Shown here piece after piece: positions 36,237 through 44,850 of a stretch of 64,000 nucleotides of DNA. The stretch's first letter is position 1. Every line of letters starts with the position of its first letter. Made by a program: the position numbers and the translations under genes. The stretch lies in contig WXYP01000002.1 in the NCBI GenBank assembly GCA_009901575.1, positions 310,001-374,000 of the forward strand, written 5' to 3'. Source of the stretch: Flavobacteriaceae bacterium R38 (GTDB taxonomy: Bacteria; Bacteroidota; Bacteroidia; Flavobacteriales; Flavobacteriaceae). The notes under the pieces were generated by a model, which made no database searches, was not told where the DNA came from, and saw only the letters and a program-made list of their open reading frames with translations.

Positions 36237-36818
36237 ATGAATATAGTAATAATAGATTACGGAGCAGGAAACATACAGAGCATTAAGTTTGCTATTCAGC
36301 GACTTGGTTATGAAGCTGTATTGAGTAATGACCCTGAAGAGATAAAAGCAGCAGATAAAGTAATTTTTCCTGGAGTGGGGGAAGCAAGTAGCGCAATGGA
36401 TAAATTACGGGCAACCGGATTAGATACTTTAATTCCGGAGTTAAAACAACCGGTACTGGGTATTTGCCTCGGAATGCAGTTGATGTGTAATTCGTCTGAA
36501 GAAGGAAATACAAAAGGTTTGGGAATTTATAATGTTGATGTGGTTAAATTTGAAGATAACCTTAAGGTGCCTCAGATAGGATGGAATCAGATAAATAATT
36601 TGAACTCTCCATTATTTAAAGATGTAAATGAAGATGAGTTTATGTATTTGGTACATAGTTTTTATGCGCCTTTGAGTGATGAGACTATAGCATGCACAAA
36701 CTATGATGTGGAGTATTCTTCGGCTTTTCAGAAAGATAACTTCTATGGAGTTCAATTCCACCCGGAAAAGAGTAGCATTGCAGGGTCTCAGATTTTAAAA
36801 AACTTTTTAGAATTATAA
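36237..36818 (+). CDS. hisH: Imidazole glycerol phosphate synthase subunit HisH
   Basis: A 193-residue class I glutamine amidotransferase that makes ammonia for HisF. The catalytic Cys77 is in VLGICLGMQLM and the His/Glu pair in GVQFHPEKSS. I begin at the ATG at 36237 (MNIVIIDYGAGN), the typical HisH start; the in-frame ATG at 36216 falls in the upstream repeat. Homolog-type length is normal. A cupin gene follows after three bases. Confidence 0.97.
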   Translation: MNIVIIDYGAGNIQSIKFAIQRLGYEAVLSNDPEEIKAADKVIFPGVGEASSAMDKLRATGLDTLIPELKQPVLGICLGMQLMCNSSEEGNTKGLGIYNVDVVKFEDNLKVPQIGWNQINNLNSPLFKDVNEDEFMYLVHSFYAPLSDETIACTNYDVEYSSAFQKDNFYGVQFHPEKSSIAGSQILKNFLEL

Positions 36819-36821
36819 TTT

Positions 36822-37145
36822 ATGGAAAAGCTAGATATTCATGAACTTACCAAAGGTATCACAGAAGAATGGAAGAATTTCCCTGTGAGTGAAATTAATG
36901 ATCATGTGGTTAGGATAAGTGTGCTTGAAAAGGATTTCTATTGGCATAAACATACAAAGAGTGATGAATTCTTTTATGTGGTAAGCGGACAACTATTTGT
37001 TGATTTTGAAGAAAAAACAGAAGAACTAACCAGTGGTCAAATGATAAAAGTACCCAAAAATGTGATGCATAGAACCCGTTCCAATGTACGTACTACCATT
37101 TTGTGTTTTGAAACTACAGATAATGATGTAGCGGGAGATGATTAG
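36822..37145 (+). CDS. Cupin-domain protein inside the his operon
   Basis: A 107-residue single cupin. The two cupin motifs are visible as FYWHKHTKSDEFFYVVSGQLFVDFE (metal-binding H-x-H...E) and GQMIKVPKNVMHRTRS with a further His. It lies three bases after hisH and before hisA, in an operon where it is not a known biosynthetic gene. Similar small cupins in flavobacterial his operons have, as I recall, no tested function; a role in stabilising or sensing an intermediate is speculative. Confidence 0.85.
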   Translation: MEKLDIHELTKGITEEWKNFPVSEINDHVVRISVLEKDFYWHKHTKSDEFFYVVSGQLFVDFEEKTEELTSGQMIKVPKNVMHRTRSNVRTTILCFETTDNDVAGDD

Positions 37146-37235
37146 AGAATAAAGAATATAGAAGTAAGAATTAAGAATTGGGTAATTTAACGTTGGAAAT
37201 GATATAATACTGGAATATCAGAAGTTATTAGTTTT

Positions 37236-37281
37236 AAACCGTAAACCGTAAACCGTAAACCGTAAACCACAAACTGTAAAC
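37236..37281. repeat. 7-bp tandem array before hisA
   Basis: Four perfect aaaccgt units (37236-37263) followed by the variants aaaccac and aaactgt and a partial unit. The array ends eight bases before the hisA ATG at 37289, so a change in copy number would alter the spacing in the hisA leader. No reading frame crosses it. Confidence 0.85.
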
Positions 37282-37288
37282 TAAAAAA

Positions 37289-38014
37289 ATGAGAATAATA
37301 CCCGCTATCGATATTATAGATGGTAAATGTGTTCGCCTATCAAAAGGAGATTATAATACCAAGAAAGTGTATAATGAAAATCCTTTGGAAGTAGCTAAAG
37401 AGTTTGAAGATCATGGAATACAATATTTGCATTTAGTTGACCTTGACGGAGCTAAAAGCAAGCACATCGTAAATTATAAGATATTGGATACAATCGCTTC
37501 AAAAACCAACCTGAAAATTGATTTTGGAGGCGGATTGAAATCAGATGAGGATTTAAAAATTGCTTTTGAGAGTGGAGCGCAACAAGTAACAGGAGGGAGT
37601 ATTGCGGTTAAATCGCCCGGCACTTTTAGAAAATGGCTTAAAGATTACGGAAGCGACAAAATAATCCTGGGAGCAGATGCCAATGATGAAAAGATAGCGA
37701 TTAGTGGGTGGCAGGAAGCCTCTGAAAAAGAACTGATCCCGTTTGTAAATGAATATAAGAGCGAAGGAGTATCATATGTTATCTGTACAGACATCAGTAA
37801 AGACGGTATGTTAGAAGGCCCTTCTTTTGAATTGTATAAGAAAATGCTTGATAAGGTTCAGGATATTAAGTTGATAGCCTCAGGAGGAATATCAACCTTT
37901 GATGAGTTGCCTAAATTGGCCGAAATAGGTTGTGAAGGAACAATTATAGGGAAAGCTATTTATGAAGGAAGAATTCAATTAAAACAATTAGAAAACTATA
38001 TTTTAAATCAATAA
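37289..38014 (+). CDS. hisA: Phosphoribosylformimino-5-aminoimidazole carboxamide ribotide isomerase
   Basis: A 241-residue TIM barrel that isomerises ProFAR to PRFAR. The start [20 protein letters not shown] and the paired phosphate-binding loops ([11 protein letters not shown] and [15 protein letters not shown]) are present; the catalytic Asp residues are in AIDI and in [15 protein letters not shown]. Family length. It is preceded by a heptamer array and followed by an 84-base gap with another short array before hisF. Confidence 0.97.
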   Translation: MRIIPAIDIIDGKCVRLSKGDYNTKKVYNENPLEVAKEFEDHGIQYLHLVDLDGAKSKHIVNYKILDTIASKTNLKIDFGGGLKSDEDLKIAFESGAQQVTGGSIAVKSPGTFRKWLKDYGSDKIILGADANDEKIAISGWQEASEKELIPFVNEYKSEGVSYVICTDISKDGMLEGPSFELYKKMLDKVQDIKLIASGGISTFDELPKLAEIGCEGTIIGKAIYEGRIQLKQLENYILNQ

Positions 38015-38075
38015 TTATTTTAATTATTGAATAAAGAAGATTTTTAGATGGTAAATTTTAAATTGTGAACCACCC

Positions 38076-38096
38076 ACTAAAAACTAAAAACTGAAA
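38076..38096. repeat. 7-bp array before hisF
   Basis: Three 7-bp units actaaaa, actaaaa, actgaaa at 38076-38096, ending two bases before the hisF ATG. Only three units, so statistically less striking than the array before hisA, but the periodicity and placement match it. Confidence 0.5.
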
Positions 38097-38098
38097 AA

Positions 38099-38854
38099 AT
38101 GCTTACAAAGAGAATTATACCATGTCTGGATATTAAAAACGGACGTACAGTTAAAGGGGTAAACTTTGTTGACTTACGTGATGCTGGTGATCCGGTAGAG
38201 CTGGCAGAAATCTATGCAGCTAACGGAGCAGATGAATTGGTGTTTTTAGATATATCTGCAACCGAAGAGCGCAGAAAAACTCTTGCAGATCTTGTTTTAC
38301 GTGTAGCAGAAAAGGTAAATATTCCTTTTACAGTAGGAGGCGGAATCTCTTCTGTAGAAGATGTTGATATTCTGTTAAAATGTGGGGCCGATAAAGTATC
38401 GATTAACTCTTCTGCTGTCAGGAATCCGGATTTGATCAACGAATTGGTAGCTAAATTTGGTTCACAATGTATAGTCGTAGCTATTGATGCCAAAGAAATC
38501 GATGGAGAATGGATAGTACATTTAGTTGGAGGGAAAGTACCAACAGAGTTAAATTTGTTTTCCTGGGCCAAAGAAGTAGAAGAAAGAGGAGCAGGGGAGA
38601 TATTGTTTACGTCAATGGACAATGATGGAACAAAAGATGGTTTTGCCAATCAGGCTTTGGCTAAATTATCTGAGTTGGTTAATATCCCGGTGATTGCATC
38701 AGGGGGAGCAGGAAATACAGCACATTTTGTTGATACCTTCAAAGAAGGAAAAGCAGATGCGGCATTAGCTGCGAGTATTTTCCATTTTAAAGAAATAGAA
38801 ATTAAAGATTTAAAAGAAGAATTAAAATCTAACGGTATTCCGATTAGACTTTAA
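38099..38854 (+). CDS. hisF: Imidazole glycerol phosphate synthase subunit HisF
   Basis: A 251-residue TIM barrel, the cyclase partner of HisH, producing IGP and AICAR from PRFAR and ammonia. Typical motifs are [45 protein letters not shown] (second catalytic Asp) and [12 protein letters not shown]. Full length. A short hairpin element separates it from hisIE. Confidence 0.98.
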   Translation: MLTKRIIPCLDIKNGRTVKGVNFVDLRDAGDPVELAEIYAANGADELVFLDISATEERRKTLADLVLRVAEKVNIPFTVGGGISSVEDVDILLKCGADKVSINSSAVRNPDLINELVAKFGSQCIVVAIDAKEIDGEWIVHLVGGKVPTELNLFSWAKEVEERGAGEILFTSMDNDGTKDGFANQALAKLSELVNIPVIASGGAGNTAHFVDTFKEGKADAALAASIFHFKEIEIKDLKEELKSNGIPIRL

Positions 38855-38858
38855 CCTA

Positions 38859-38886
38859 TGTCATTCCTGTGAAGGCAAGAATGACA
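38859..38886. repeat. Solo hairpin derived from the inverted-repeat family
   Basis: TGTCATTC (38859-38866) and GAATGACA (38879-38886) form an 8-bp stem around CTGTGAAGGCAA, so only the outer end of the family remains. It sits in the 47-base gap between hisF and hisIE. Confidence 0.7.
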
Positions 38887-38901
38887 ACATAAAATTAAGA
38901 T

Positions 38902-39498
38902 ATGAAAATAGATTTTGAAAAGAATAATGACGGATTGGTACCAGCTGTTATTCAGGATGTTGAAACCAAAAACGTATTGATGTTAGGTTATATGAATGAA
39001 GAAGCCTATCAAAAAACATTAGATACGCAAAAGGTTACTTTTTACAGTAGGAGCAAAGAAAGATTATGGACGAAAGGAGAGGAGAGTGGAAATTTTTTAG
39101 AATTGATAGATATAAAAGTAGATTGTGATCATGATACTTTATTAGTAACTGTTAATCCTGTTGGCCCTACATGTCATACAGGAACAAGTACTTGCTGGGG
39201 AGAAAGCAATGATCAGGAATTTGGTTTTCTATCGCAATTAGAAACTATTATCACCAATAGAAAAGAAAATGCAGAAAACCAGGATAGTTATGTGGCATCT
39301 CTCTTTAGAAAAGGAATTAATAAAATAGCACAAAAAGTAGGAGAGGAGGCTGTAGAAACTGTAATTGAAGCAAAAGATAACAATGACGAACTCTTTCTTA
39401 ATGAAAGTGCCGACTTATTATTTCATTATTTAATATTATTACAGGCTAAAGGATTTAAACTTAACGATATAAATAATGTATTAAAAAACAGGCATTAG
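38902..39498 (+). CDS. hisIE: Bifunctional phosphoribosyl-AMP cyclohydrolase / phosphoribosyl-ATP pyrophosphatase
   Basis: A 198-residue fusion of the second and third steps of histidine synthesis. Residues 1-110 are HisI with FYSRSKERLWTKGEESGN, the metal ligands in VDCDHDTLLV and GPTCHTGTSTCW. Residues about 115-198 are HisE, a MazG-like helical pyrophosphatase with SYVASLFRKGINKIAQKVGEEAVETVIEAK and ESADLLFHYLILL. It closes the operon; a small gene faces it three bases later on the other strand. Confidence 0.97.
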   Translation: MKIDFEKNNDGLVPAVIQDVETKNVLMLGYMNEEAYQKTLDTQKVTFYSRSKERLWTKGEESGNFLELIDIKVDCDHDTLLVTVNPVGPTCHTGTSTCWGESNDQEFGFLSQLETIITNRKENAENQDSYVASLFRKGINKIAQKVGEEAVETVIEAKDNNDELFLNESADLLFHYLILLQAKGFKLNDINNVLKNRH

Positions 39499-39501
39499 TA
39501 C

Positions 39502-39720
39502 CTATTTAGCTTTAGCAAGATTAGTACTGATCCATTTACCATTTTTAGATTCTCCTAAAACGGTAACATCTTTAGAACGCTCATAATCTTTGGCAGTTCT
39601 CAACATTTGTGATTCAGTATCTCTTCTTAGCACTACTCCTCCGGATTTTGATCCTTTGTTGCGGATTTCTATGTAAAAACCATCCTTAAATTGAATGGGC
39701 CTTGTTGGTGGTCTTCCCAT
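39502..39720 (-). CDS. Small conserved basic protein of unknown function
   Basis: A 72-residue basic protein (MGRPPTRPIQFKDGFYIEIRNKGSKSGGVVLRRDTESQMLRTAKDY...) with no signal peptide or membrane segment. The fold looks like a small beta-rich domain. It is convergent with hisIE with a three-base gap. The compact sequence and typical codon use favour a real gene, but I know no function. Confidence 0.65.
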   Translation of the reverse strand: MGRPPTRPIQFKDGFYIEIRNKGSKSGGVVLRRDTESQMLRTAKDYERSKDVTVLGESKNGKWISTNLAKAK

Positions 39721-40002
39721 TATACTATTTGGTATATTTTGTTATTTATGTTACAATAGTAGTTATTTTTTAACACTTCTTTTCCTAATAAACTGTTAAA
39801 GCTTATTTTTCATTAATCTAAATAAGAATTTTAAGGAGAGATACGCAGAATTTAAGTGTTTGTATTTGCTTTATAATGTGGTTGTTATGAGTTTTTGCCA
39901 ACATCTGAAGAGTTAAACCTTTATTTTTTGATATTATTTTTGATATTGAATTTATCATTGTCTAATTTTTTATGATTTTTGCTAATCTATAAAAAAATAA
40001 AG

Positions 40003-40788
40003 TTGAAAGAGCAGCGCTATTATTATCTAATAACAGTACAATTTCTTGGATTCCGCTATCATGGCTGGCAAAAACAGCCTAGTGTAAAAACGGTAGAGGA
40101 AATGATATATAAAACGATAACATTTGTTATTGGTAAAGGTACCCGATTTAAAATATTAGGAGCTAGTAGAACAGATGCTAAAGTATCTGCTCAAGAAGCT
40201 GCCTTTGAGTTGTTTTTATACGAGCCTATGGAAGATACAGATGCTTTTATAACATCGTTTAATAGAAATACTCCTTCAGATATCAGAGCTGTAAACATCA
40301 CCGAAGTAGATCAGCAATTCAATATTATTCAGGCACCTAAAACTAAAGAATACGTTTACCTGTTTTCTCATGGAGAAAAAAATCATCCTTATGCAGCACC
40401 TTTTATGGCTAATATCATAGATCATTTGGATATAGAACTTATGAAAGAAGGTGCTAAGCTGTTTGAAGGAAGACATTATTTTAAATCGTACTGTGGCAGG
40501 GCAAATGAGAATAAAAATTTTGAGCGGGAGATTATTAAGTGTGAGTTGGTAGAAAATAAAATTTTGGAAGCTAATTTTTTCCCGGAAAGCAGTTATGCAC
40601 TTCATGTTCAGGGTAGCGGATTTATGCGTTACCAGGTACGGCTTATCATGGGAGTGCTTATTTTGTTGGGAAAAGGAGAAGTTGATTTAAAGTTTATAAA
40701 AGAGAGTCTAAAAGAAGAAAATGACTATCTGATAGAATATGTAGCTCCGGCATCAGGTTTACATCTGAACACATTAAAATTTGATTAG
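40003..40788 (+). CDS. TruA-like tRNA pseudouridine synthase, divergent
   Basis: A TruA-family pseudouridine synthase (positions 38-40 of tRNA). The catalytic Asp58 is in ASRTDAKVSAQ; the canonical motif is GRTDAGVHA, so the glycine and histidine are replaced. QFLGFRYHGWQKQPSVKTVE and the late GSGFMRYQVRLIMGVLILLGKGE are typical. Start is uncertain: no ATG precedes the conserved region, and I choose TTG at 40003 over TTG at 39979 because it begins close to the first conserved strand. It may be a second TruA-like enzyme with a different tRNA position, since canonical TruA usually has GRTDAGVHA. Confidence 0.8.
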   Translation: MKEQRYYYLITVQFLGFRYHGWQKQPSVKTVEEMIYKTITFVIGKGTRFKILGASRTDAKVSAQEAAFELFLYEPMEDTDAFITSFNRNTPSDIRAVNITEVDQQFNIIQAPKTKEYVYLFSHGEKNHPYAAPFMANIIDHLDIELMKEGAKLFEGRHYFKSYCGRANENKNFEREIIKCELVENKILEANFFPESSYALHVQGSGFMRYQVRLIMGVLILLGKGEVDLKFIKESLKEENDYLIEYVAPASGLHLNTLKFD

Positions 40789-40795
40789 AACACTC

Positions 40796-40828
40796 TTGTT
40801 TATAAGCCAACATTATAACATATCTTTG
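40796..40828 (+). promoter_or_regulatory. Promoter before the PLP enzyme gene
   Basis: TTG at 40796-40798, a 22-base spacer and TATCTTTG at 40821-40828 match the Bacteroidota consensus. The leader to the ATG at 40904 is about 70 bases. Confidence 0.55.
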
Positions 40829-40903
40829 TTAGTTATAATAGAGTAAAACGTCTTAAACATCTGAAAAATATAAATAAACAAACCTCATTCTAAAGGTAAA
40901 ATT

Positions 40904-42748
40904 ATGCAAGACAATAGAATACTGACTTATATTGAAAATGTAATAGAGAATATGCCATTGGATTGGTTGAACCTAACAACTCATCGGTTGGATATTTATG
41001 AAGAAGAATTGGCAAAAGTTCAATTCCTGGAGCAATTTGAAGCCTTGTTTAATGTTGATAATTTTAAAACTGAAGCATTAAGTGAATTGCCTACTGCTTA
41101 CGATTATATCAGATTAGGTCATCCATTATCTTGTGTATTAGAATGGGGAATTGCCAATTTGAATGATACAAAACCGCAAAATGTAATTAGTTTTTCATCT
41201 AAGACAACTCCTATACTGGCTATTCTAAGAAAGAATCTACTCGAGAATAAAAAAACTCAAATCGTTTACACAGGAGAATTACCAGAATTTTTCGATGCTG
41301 ATATCATAAAGAATGTTTACGGTTATACATTTGAATTAGTACAGGTTGAACATGTTAAAGGGATTCCGGAGTTTGATGGGAGTACTATTTTTATTTCGCA
41401 GCGAGATGATTTTGGGAATTTTAACCTAACCTCAAATATCGACTTTTTTGTCAGTACTCACCCAGACTTCGGAAGTGTCGTTTTAGTAAGTGGAGAAGAA
41501 AACGAGAGTTACGTTTCAGAAATTCAACATGTAAGAAGAAGAGAGACAATTGCAATGACACCGGCTAATTGTCTGGCGGTTTTAAATGCTTTAGTTGGAA
41601 AATCTACCTCAGATAATAAGAAAAGTAATGTAGAGGAGGATAAAAAACAAGTCTTAGCATCAATTAAAGAGATTACGAATGTAAATACCAAAGCGGTAGT
41701 AGGTTCAAGCGGACTGTCTATTCAATACGCGATTATGATGGGATTGGTATACGATGCGCTGGAAAATCATAAAGGAAAAAAAATCAGGTTTATTGTTCCT
41801 CCAAACTGTTATGGAGGTACAAATGATCAGGCAAGAAGAGTAGCTGCTTGCAGTGATGATATTGAGGTGGTGGATTTACCAGTAGATGGCGGACAAGATA
41901 TGGTACAAAGTATCGATGCTGTTTTAGATAAAATTGCTCAAGAAGATGCTGTCCCATATATTATTGCAGAAATTCCAACGAACCCAAGGGTTGAAGTTCC
42001 GGATCTTATAAAACTAAAAGATACATTAAGTAAAGAACGTAAGACGAGTAGTGGAGTGATTGCTATTGATCCGGTTTTTATTTTAGATCAAACGTTTTGC
42101 CCTAATGTTCACTTTTTAGGCGATAATGATATACTGTCTGCAGTAAGAACCATTTCTTATGTTAGCGGATCGAAGTTTCCAAGTGGCGGAAAATGTACGG
42201 CGGGCTATTGCACAGCAAATAAGAAAGCTGAAGCTTTGATGGATAAAATAGCATTACATTTAAATCTATGTGATAACGAAGCTACACATCTTCAATATGA
42301 AATATTGGCAAAACAACTACCTTCAATGAATCAGAGAATTCACGATGCTTATAAAAACACTCGTGAGTTTGTAAATTTCATTCATGATGCCTTACCTGAT
42401 GCTAAAATTAATTTTGTTTCAGAAGAATTAGCAGAACAAGGGTTTACTCCATCGGTTTTTTCATTAGATCTGCCTACAAAAGGAAATACAGAAGAAGAAA
42501 AAGAAACGTACAAAAGAGCGTTAAACCTGAAGCTGATTAACTTAATGATTAATGAAATCCCGAATGAAAGCAAGTACTGTGTGAGCTACGGACAGTTAAA
42601 AGGGTGTTATTGGACTATTCCGGCGACTTCTACTCAGGGAACTACTAAAGAAGGAGATAAAGATTATATCGCGCGTGTAGCACTTTCTCCTGTTTTAGAT
42701 TTAGAATTGCATAAGAAAGTCTTTTCAGATTTTGTTGCACAAATCTAG
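40904..42748 (+). CDS. PLP-dependent Cys/Met-metabolism family enzyme with long N-terminal extension
   Basis: A 614-residue protein whose C-terminal part (from about residue 260) resembles trans-sulfuration enzymes: AEIPTNPRVEVPDL corresponds to the ESPTNP motif, AIDPVFILDQTFCP to the VDNTFxxP strand, and SYVSGSKFPSGGKCTAGYC to the PLP lysine motif, with Lys424 the likely Schiff-base residue. The first 250 residues do not resemble the usual N-terminal arm and are soluble, without signal or membrane segments. I believe related long proteins occur across Flavobacteriia, but the reaction is unknown to me. It ends seven bases before a HAD gene. Confidence 0.7.
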   Translation: MQDNRILTYIENVIENMPLDWLNLTTHRLDIYEEELAKVQFLEQFEALFNVDNFKTEALSELPTAYDYIRLGHPLSCVLEWGIANLNDTKPQNVISFSSKTTPILAILRKNLLENKKTQIVYTGELPEFFDADIIKNVYGYTFELVQVEHVKGIPEFDGSTIFISQRDDFGNFNLTSNIDFFVSTHPDFGSVVLVSGEENESYVSEIQHVRRRETIAMTPANCLAVLNALVGKSTSDNKKSNVEEDKKQVLASIKEITNVNTKAVVGSSGLSIQYAIMMGLVYDALENHKGKKIRFIVPPNCYGGTNDQARRVAACSDDIEVVDLPVDGGQDMVQSIDAVLDKIAQEDAVPYIIAEIPTNPRVEVPDLIKLKDTLSKERKTSSGVIAIDPVFILDQTFCPNVHFLGDNDILSAVRTISYVSGSKFPSGGKCTAGYCTANKKAEALMDKIALHLNLCDNEATHLQYEILAKQLPSMNQRIHDAYKNTREFVNFIHDALPDAKINFVSEELAEQGFTPSVFSLDLPTKGNTEEEKETYKRALNLKLINLMINEIPNESKYCVSYGQLKGCYWTIPATSTQGTTKEGDKDYIARVALSPVLDLELHKKVFSDFVAQI

Positions 42749-42755
42749 TTGGTAA

Positions 42756-43397
42756 GTGAAATACAAAACCCTTATTCTGGATTTTGACGGTACATTGGCA
42801 GATACCAAAAAGAGTATTTTGCAGGCGATGAGATTTGTAGCTGATAATCTGGGGGTCGAAGAATTTGATGAGAATTTGATAAAGAGTTTAATCGGATTAC
42901 CTCTGAAAACTACTTTTGAAAAGGTATTTTCATTTAATGATGAACAGATTCGTCACGCAACTTTAATATATCGTAAATACTATAATCAAACTATTATAGA
43001 CACCATTTCTTTGTTTGATGATGTTAAGGATAGATTGTTTGATTTTCATCAACAAGGAATAAAATTAGCTGTGGCATCAAGTAAGGGAAAAGAAGCTTTG
43101 ATCAGGATTCTTAAGAAACAAGATGTGTATGATCTTTTTTCGTTTGTAGGAGGTGAAGAAGACGTTAAGCGTAAAAAACCTTCTCCGGATATTGTTAACC
43201 TGATCATAGATAAGTTTAACCTTCAACGAGATGAATGCCTGGTAGTTGGGGATACGGTTTTTGATATCGAAATGGGACAAAGAGCTCATGTAGCTACTTG
43301 TGGCGTTACTTACGGAAATAATTCAAGAGAAGACTTAGAGAAACAAAATCCGAACTATATTATTGATAGTTTTAAGGCGCTTACAGAGATCATATAA
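42756..43397 (+). CDS. HAD family hydrolase (phosphoglycolate phosphatase-like)
   Basis: A 213-residue HAD phosphatase with all four motifs: TLILDFDGTLADTKKS (Asp nucleophile and general acid), LAVASSKGKEAL (Thr/Ser motif II), KRKKPSPDI (motif III Lys) and LVVGDTVFDIEMGQRA (motif IV). The helical cap at residues 15-80 is that of the PGP/beta-PGM subgroup. It starts with GTG at 42756, seven bases after the PLP enzyme stop, so the two are probably co-transcribed. Confidence 0.9.
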   Translation: MKYKTLILDFDGTLADTKKSILQAMRFVADNLGVEEFDENLIKSLIGLPLKTTFEKVFSFNDEQIRHATLIYRKYYNQTIIDTISLFDDVKDRLFDFHQQGIKLAVASSKGKEALIRILKKQDVYDLFSFVGGEEDVKRKKPSPDIVNLIIDKFNLQRDECLVVGDTVFDIEMGQRAHVATCGVTYGNNSREDLEKQNPNYIIDSFKALTEII

Positions 43398-43401
43398 GTT
43401 G

Positions 43402-44079
43402 TTATATGGTTTTGTACAATGTTGTTATGATAACTCCCTTGTGATCGTCTACAACCACAGAAGATAATTGTTGTTGCTCTTTTACTTTTAGATTAAATGG
43501 AGGGGCTAATATATCTAAACCACTATGTTTTTTTAATCTGATTCCCTGTCCGGAAATAATATCTTTGTTAGGGGTAAAATTTCCTTCGGGTAAATGCTCT
43601 GTCAGAATGATATATTTAAAATCAGCTAACTTAGGTATTATACGTTGTATTTCGGCATTTGATAAATGTTGTAATACTTGTCTCAAGATCGCACAATCTC
43701 CTTGAGGTAAACTATCTGTCGCAATATCGAAGCAGTGAAATTCTAAGTTTTCTGCTGCAAACTTTTCTTTATTGTGTGCTATAAGGTCTGTGACTATATC
43801 TACGGCAATATATCTTTTAGAATGCTTTACTAGTTCTTTACCTATATTAAAATCCCCACAACCTAAATCACATACCGTGAGAGGAGTTTCAAATGAAGTT
43901 AAAAATGAAGTTACAGCTTTTATATACGGATTTATGATTTCCGGATGATGAGATCCTATACCTGAATAAAATTCAGAATCATCATTACCCCAAAGCTTCA
44001 TCTCATAAATCTGCTCCATGGCATCTTTAGTAAGCCAGGGCTTTTTATGCTTCATTATGTCATGGTTTTTTTCGCTCAT
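43402..44079 (-). CDS. Class I SAM-dependent methyltransferase
   Basis: A 225-residue methyltransferase with the SAM-binding motif VCDLGCGDFNIGKELVKHSKRYIAVDIV (motif I and the acidic residue of motif II), then CFDIATDSLPQGDCAILRQVLQHLSNAEI, which fits motif IV. The substrate is not obvious. It is convergent with the HAD gene with only four bases between stop codons, so no shared operon. The region upstream of it (44080-44344) is a divergent promoter zone without recognisable boxes. Confidence 0.85.
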   Translation of the reverse strand: MSEKNHDIMKHKKPWLTKDAMEQIYEMKLWGNDDSEFYSGIGSHHPEIINPYIKAVTSFLTSFETPLTVCDLGCGDFNIGKELVKHSKRYIAVDIVTDLIAHNKEKFAAENLEFHCFDIATDSLPQGDCAILRQVLQHLSNAEIQRIIPKLADFKYIILTEHLPEGNFTPNKDIISGQGIRLKKHSGLDILAPPFNLKVKEQQQLSSVVVDDHKGVIITTLYKTI

Positions 44080-44344
44080 AAATATATTATCAGTCTTGAA
44101 TTATTGATAAATATTGGGTGAAAATATTAAAATGTATTAAAAGTTGTTAGATTTTCAATTGTGTAAAACTTTATAAATTGATTAAATGTTTTATTCGATA
44201 GGATTTAATTTATAAGACCGAATAAAACCTATTGCAACAATGATCTACGTATTATTTCAAATAAAATTGTATTTTAGAAAACCTGATCCCTACTTATGTA
44301 TTTTCTATATATAGATGTTTAAAACAACAGCACCTTAAAACAAT

Positions 44345-44767
44345 ATGAATTCAATAATTAAAAACATTCTGGCAGTTATTTTAGGATGGGTAGGGGGTAG
44401 TCTCATCAATATAGGCCTGGTAAGAATTGGTCACGAATTAATTCCGATAGAGGGAGTTGATCCTAACGATATTAGCGCATTAGCAGAAGTTATGCCTACG
44501 TTAGGAGCACAATATTTTATTTTTCCTTTTCTGGCTCATGCTCTTGGTACTCTTTTCGGAGCAATTATTGCCGGTTTTATAGCAGCCAATCATAAAATGA
44601 AGTTTTCATTGGCTATTGGAGGCTTATTTCTTTTAGGAGGCATTCTTGTTAATTACATGCTACCTGGTCCCATTTGGTTTACAGCAGCAGATATTATTCT
44701 GGCTTATATTCCTATGGCGTGGATTGGTGGTAAAATTGCCTTGAAATTTTCAGGTCAAAAGACCTAA
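44345..44767 (+). CDS. Small four-helix membrane protein
   Basis: A 140-residue protein with about four transmembrane segments and conserved-looking glycine motifs (ILGWVGGSLINIGLV, FLAHALGTLFGAIIAGFIAANHKMKFSLAIGGLFLLGGI). No known family recognised with certainty. It stands alone, with an 83-base gap before the next gene. Confidence 0.7.
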   Translation: MNSIIKNILAVILGWVGGSLINIGLVRIGHELIPIEGVDPNDISALAEVMPTLGAQYFIFPFLAHALGTLFGAIIAGFIAANHKMKFSLAIGGLFLLGGILVNYMLPGPIWFTAADIILAYIPMAWIGGKIALKFSGQKT

Positions 44768-44850
44768 TTTGTTTGCGGAAAGCTTCATATAAAGACACTA
44801 ATTGTTTGTCAAAATCATTATTTTTAATTTCTTAATCTGTTTATAACCAA

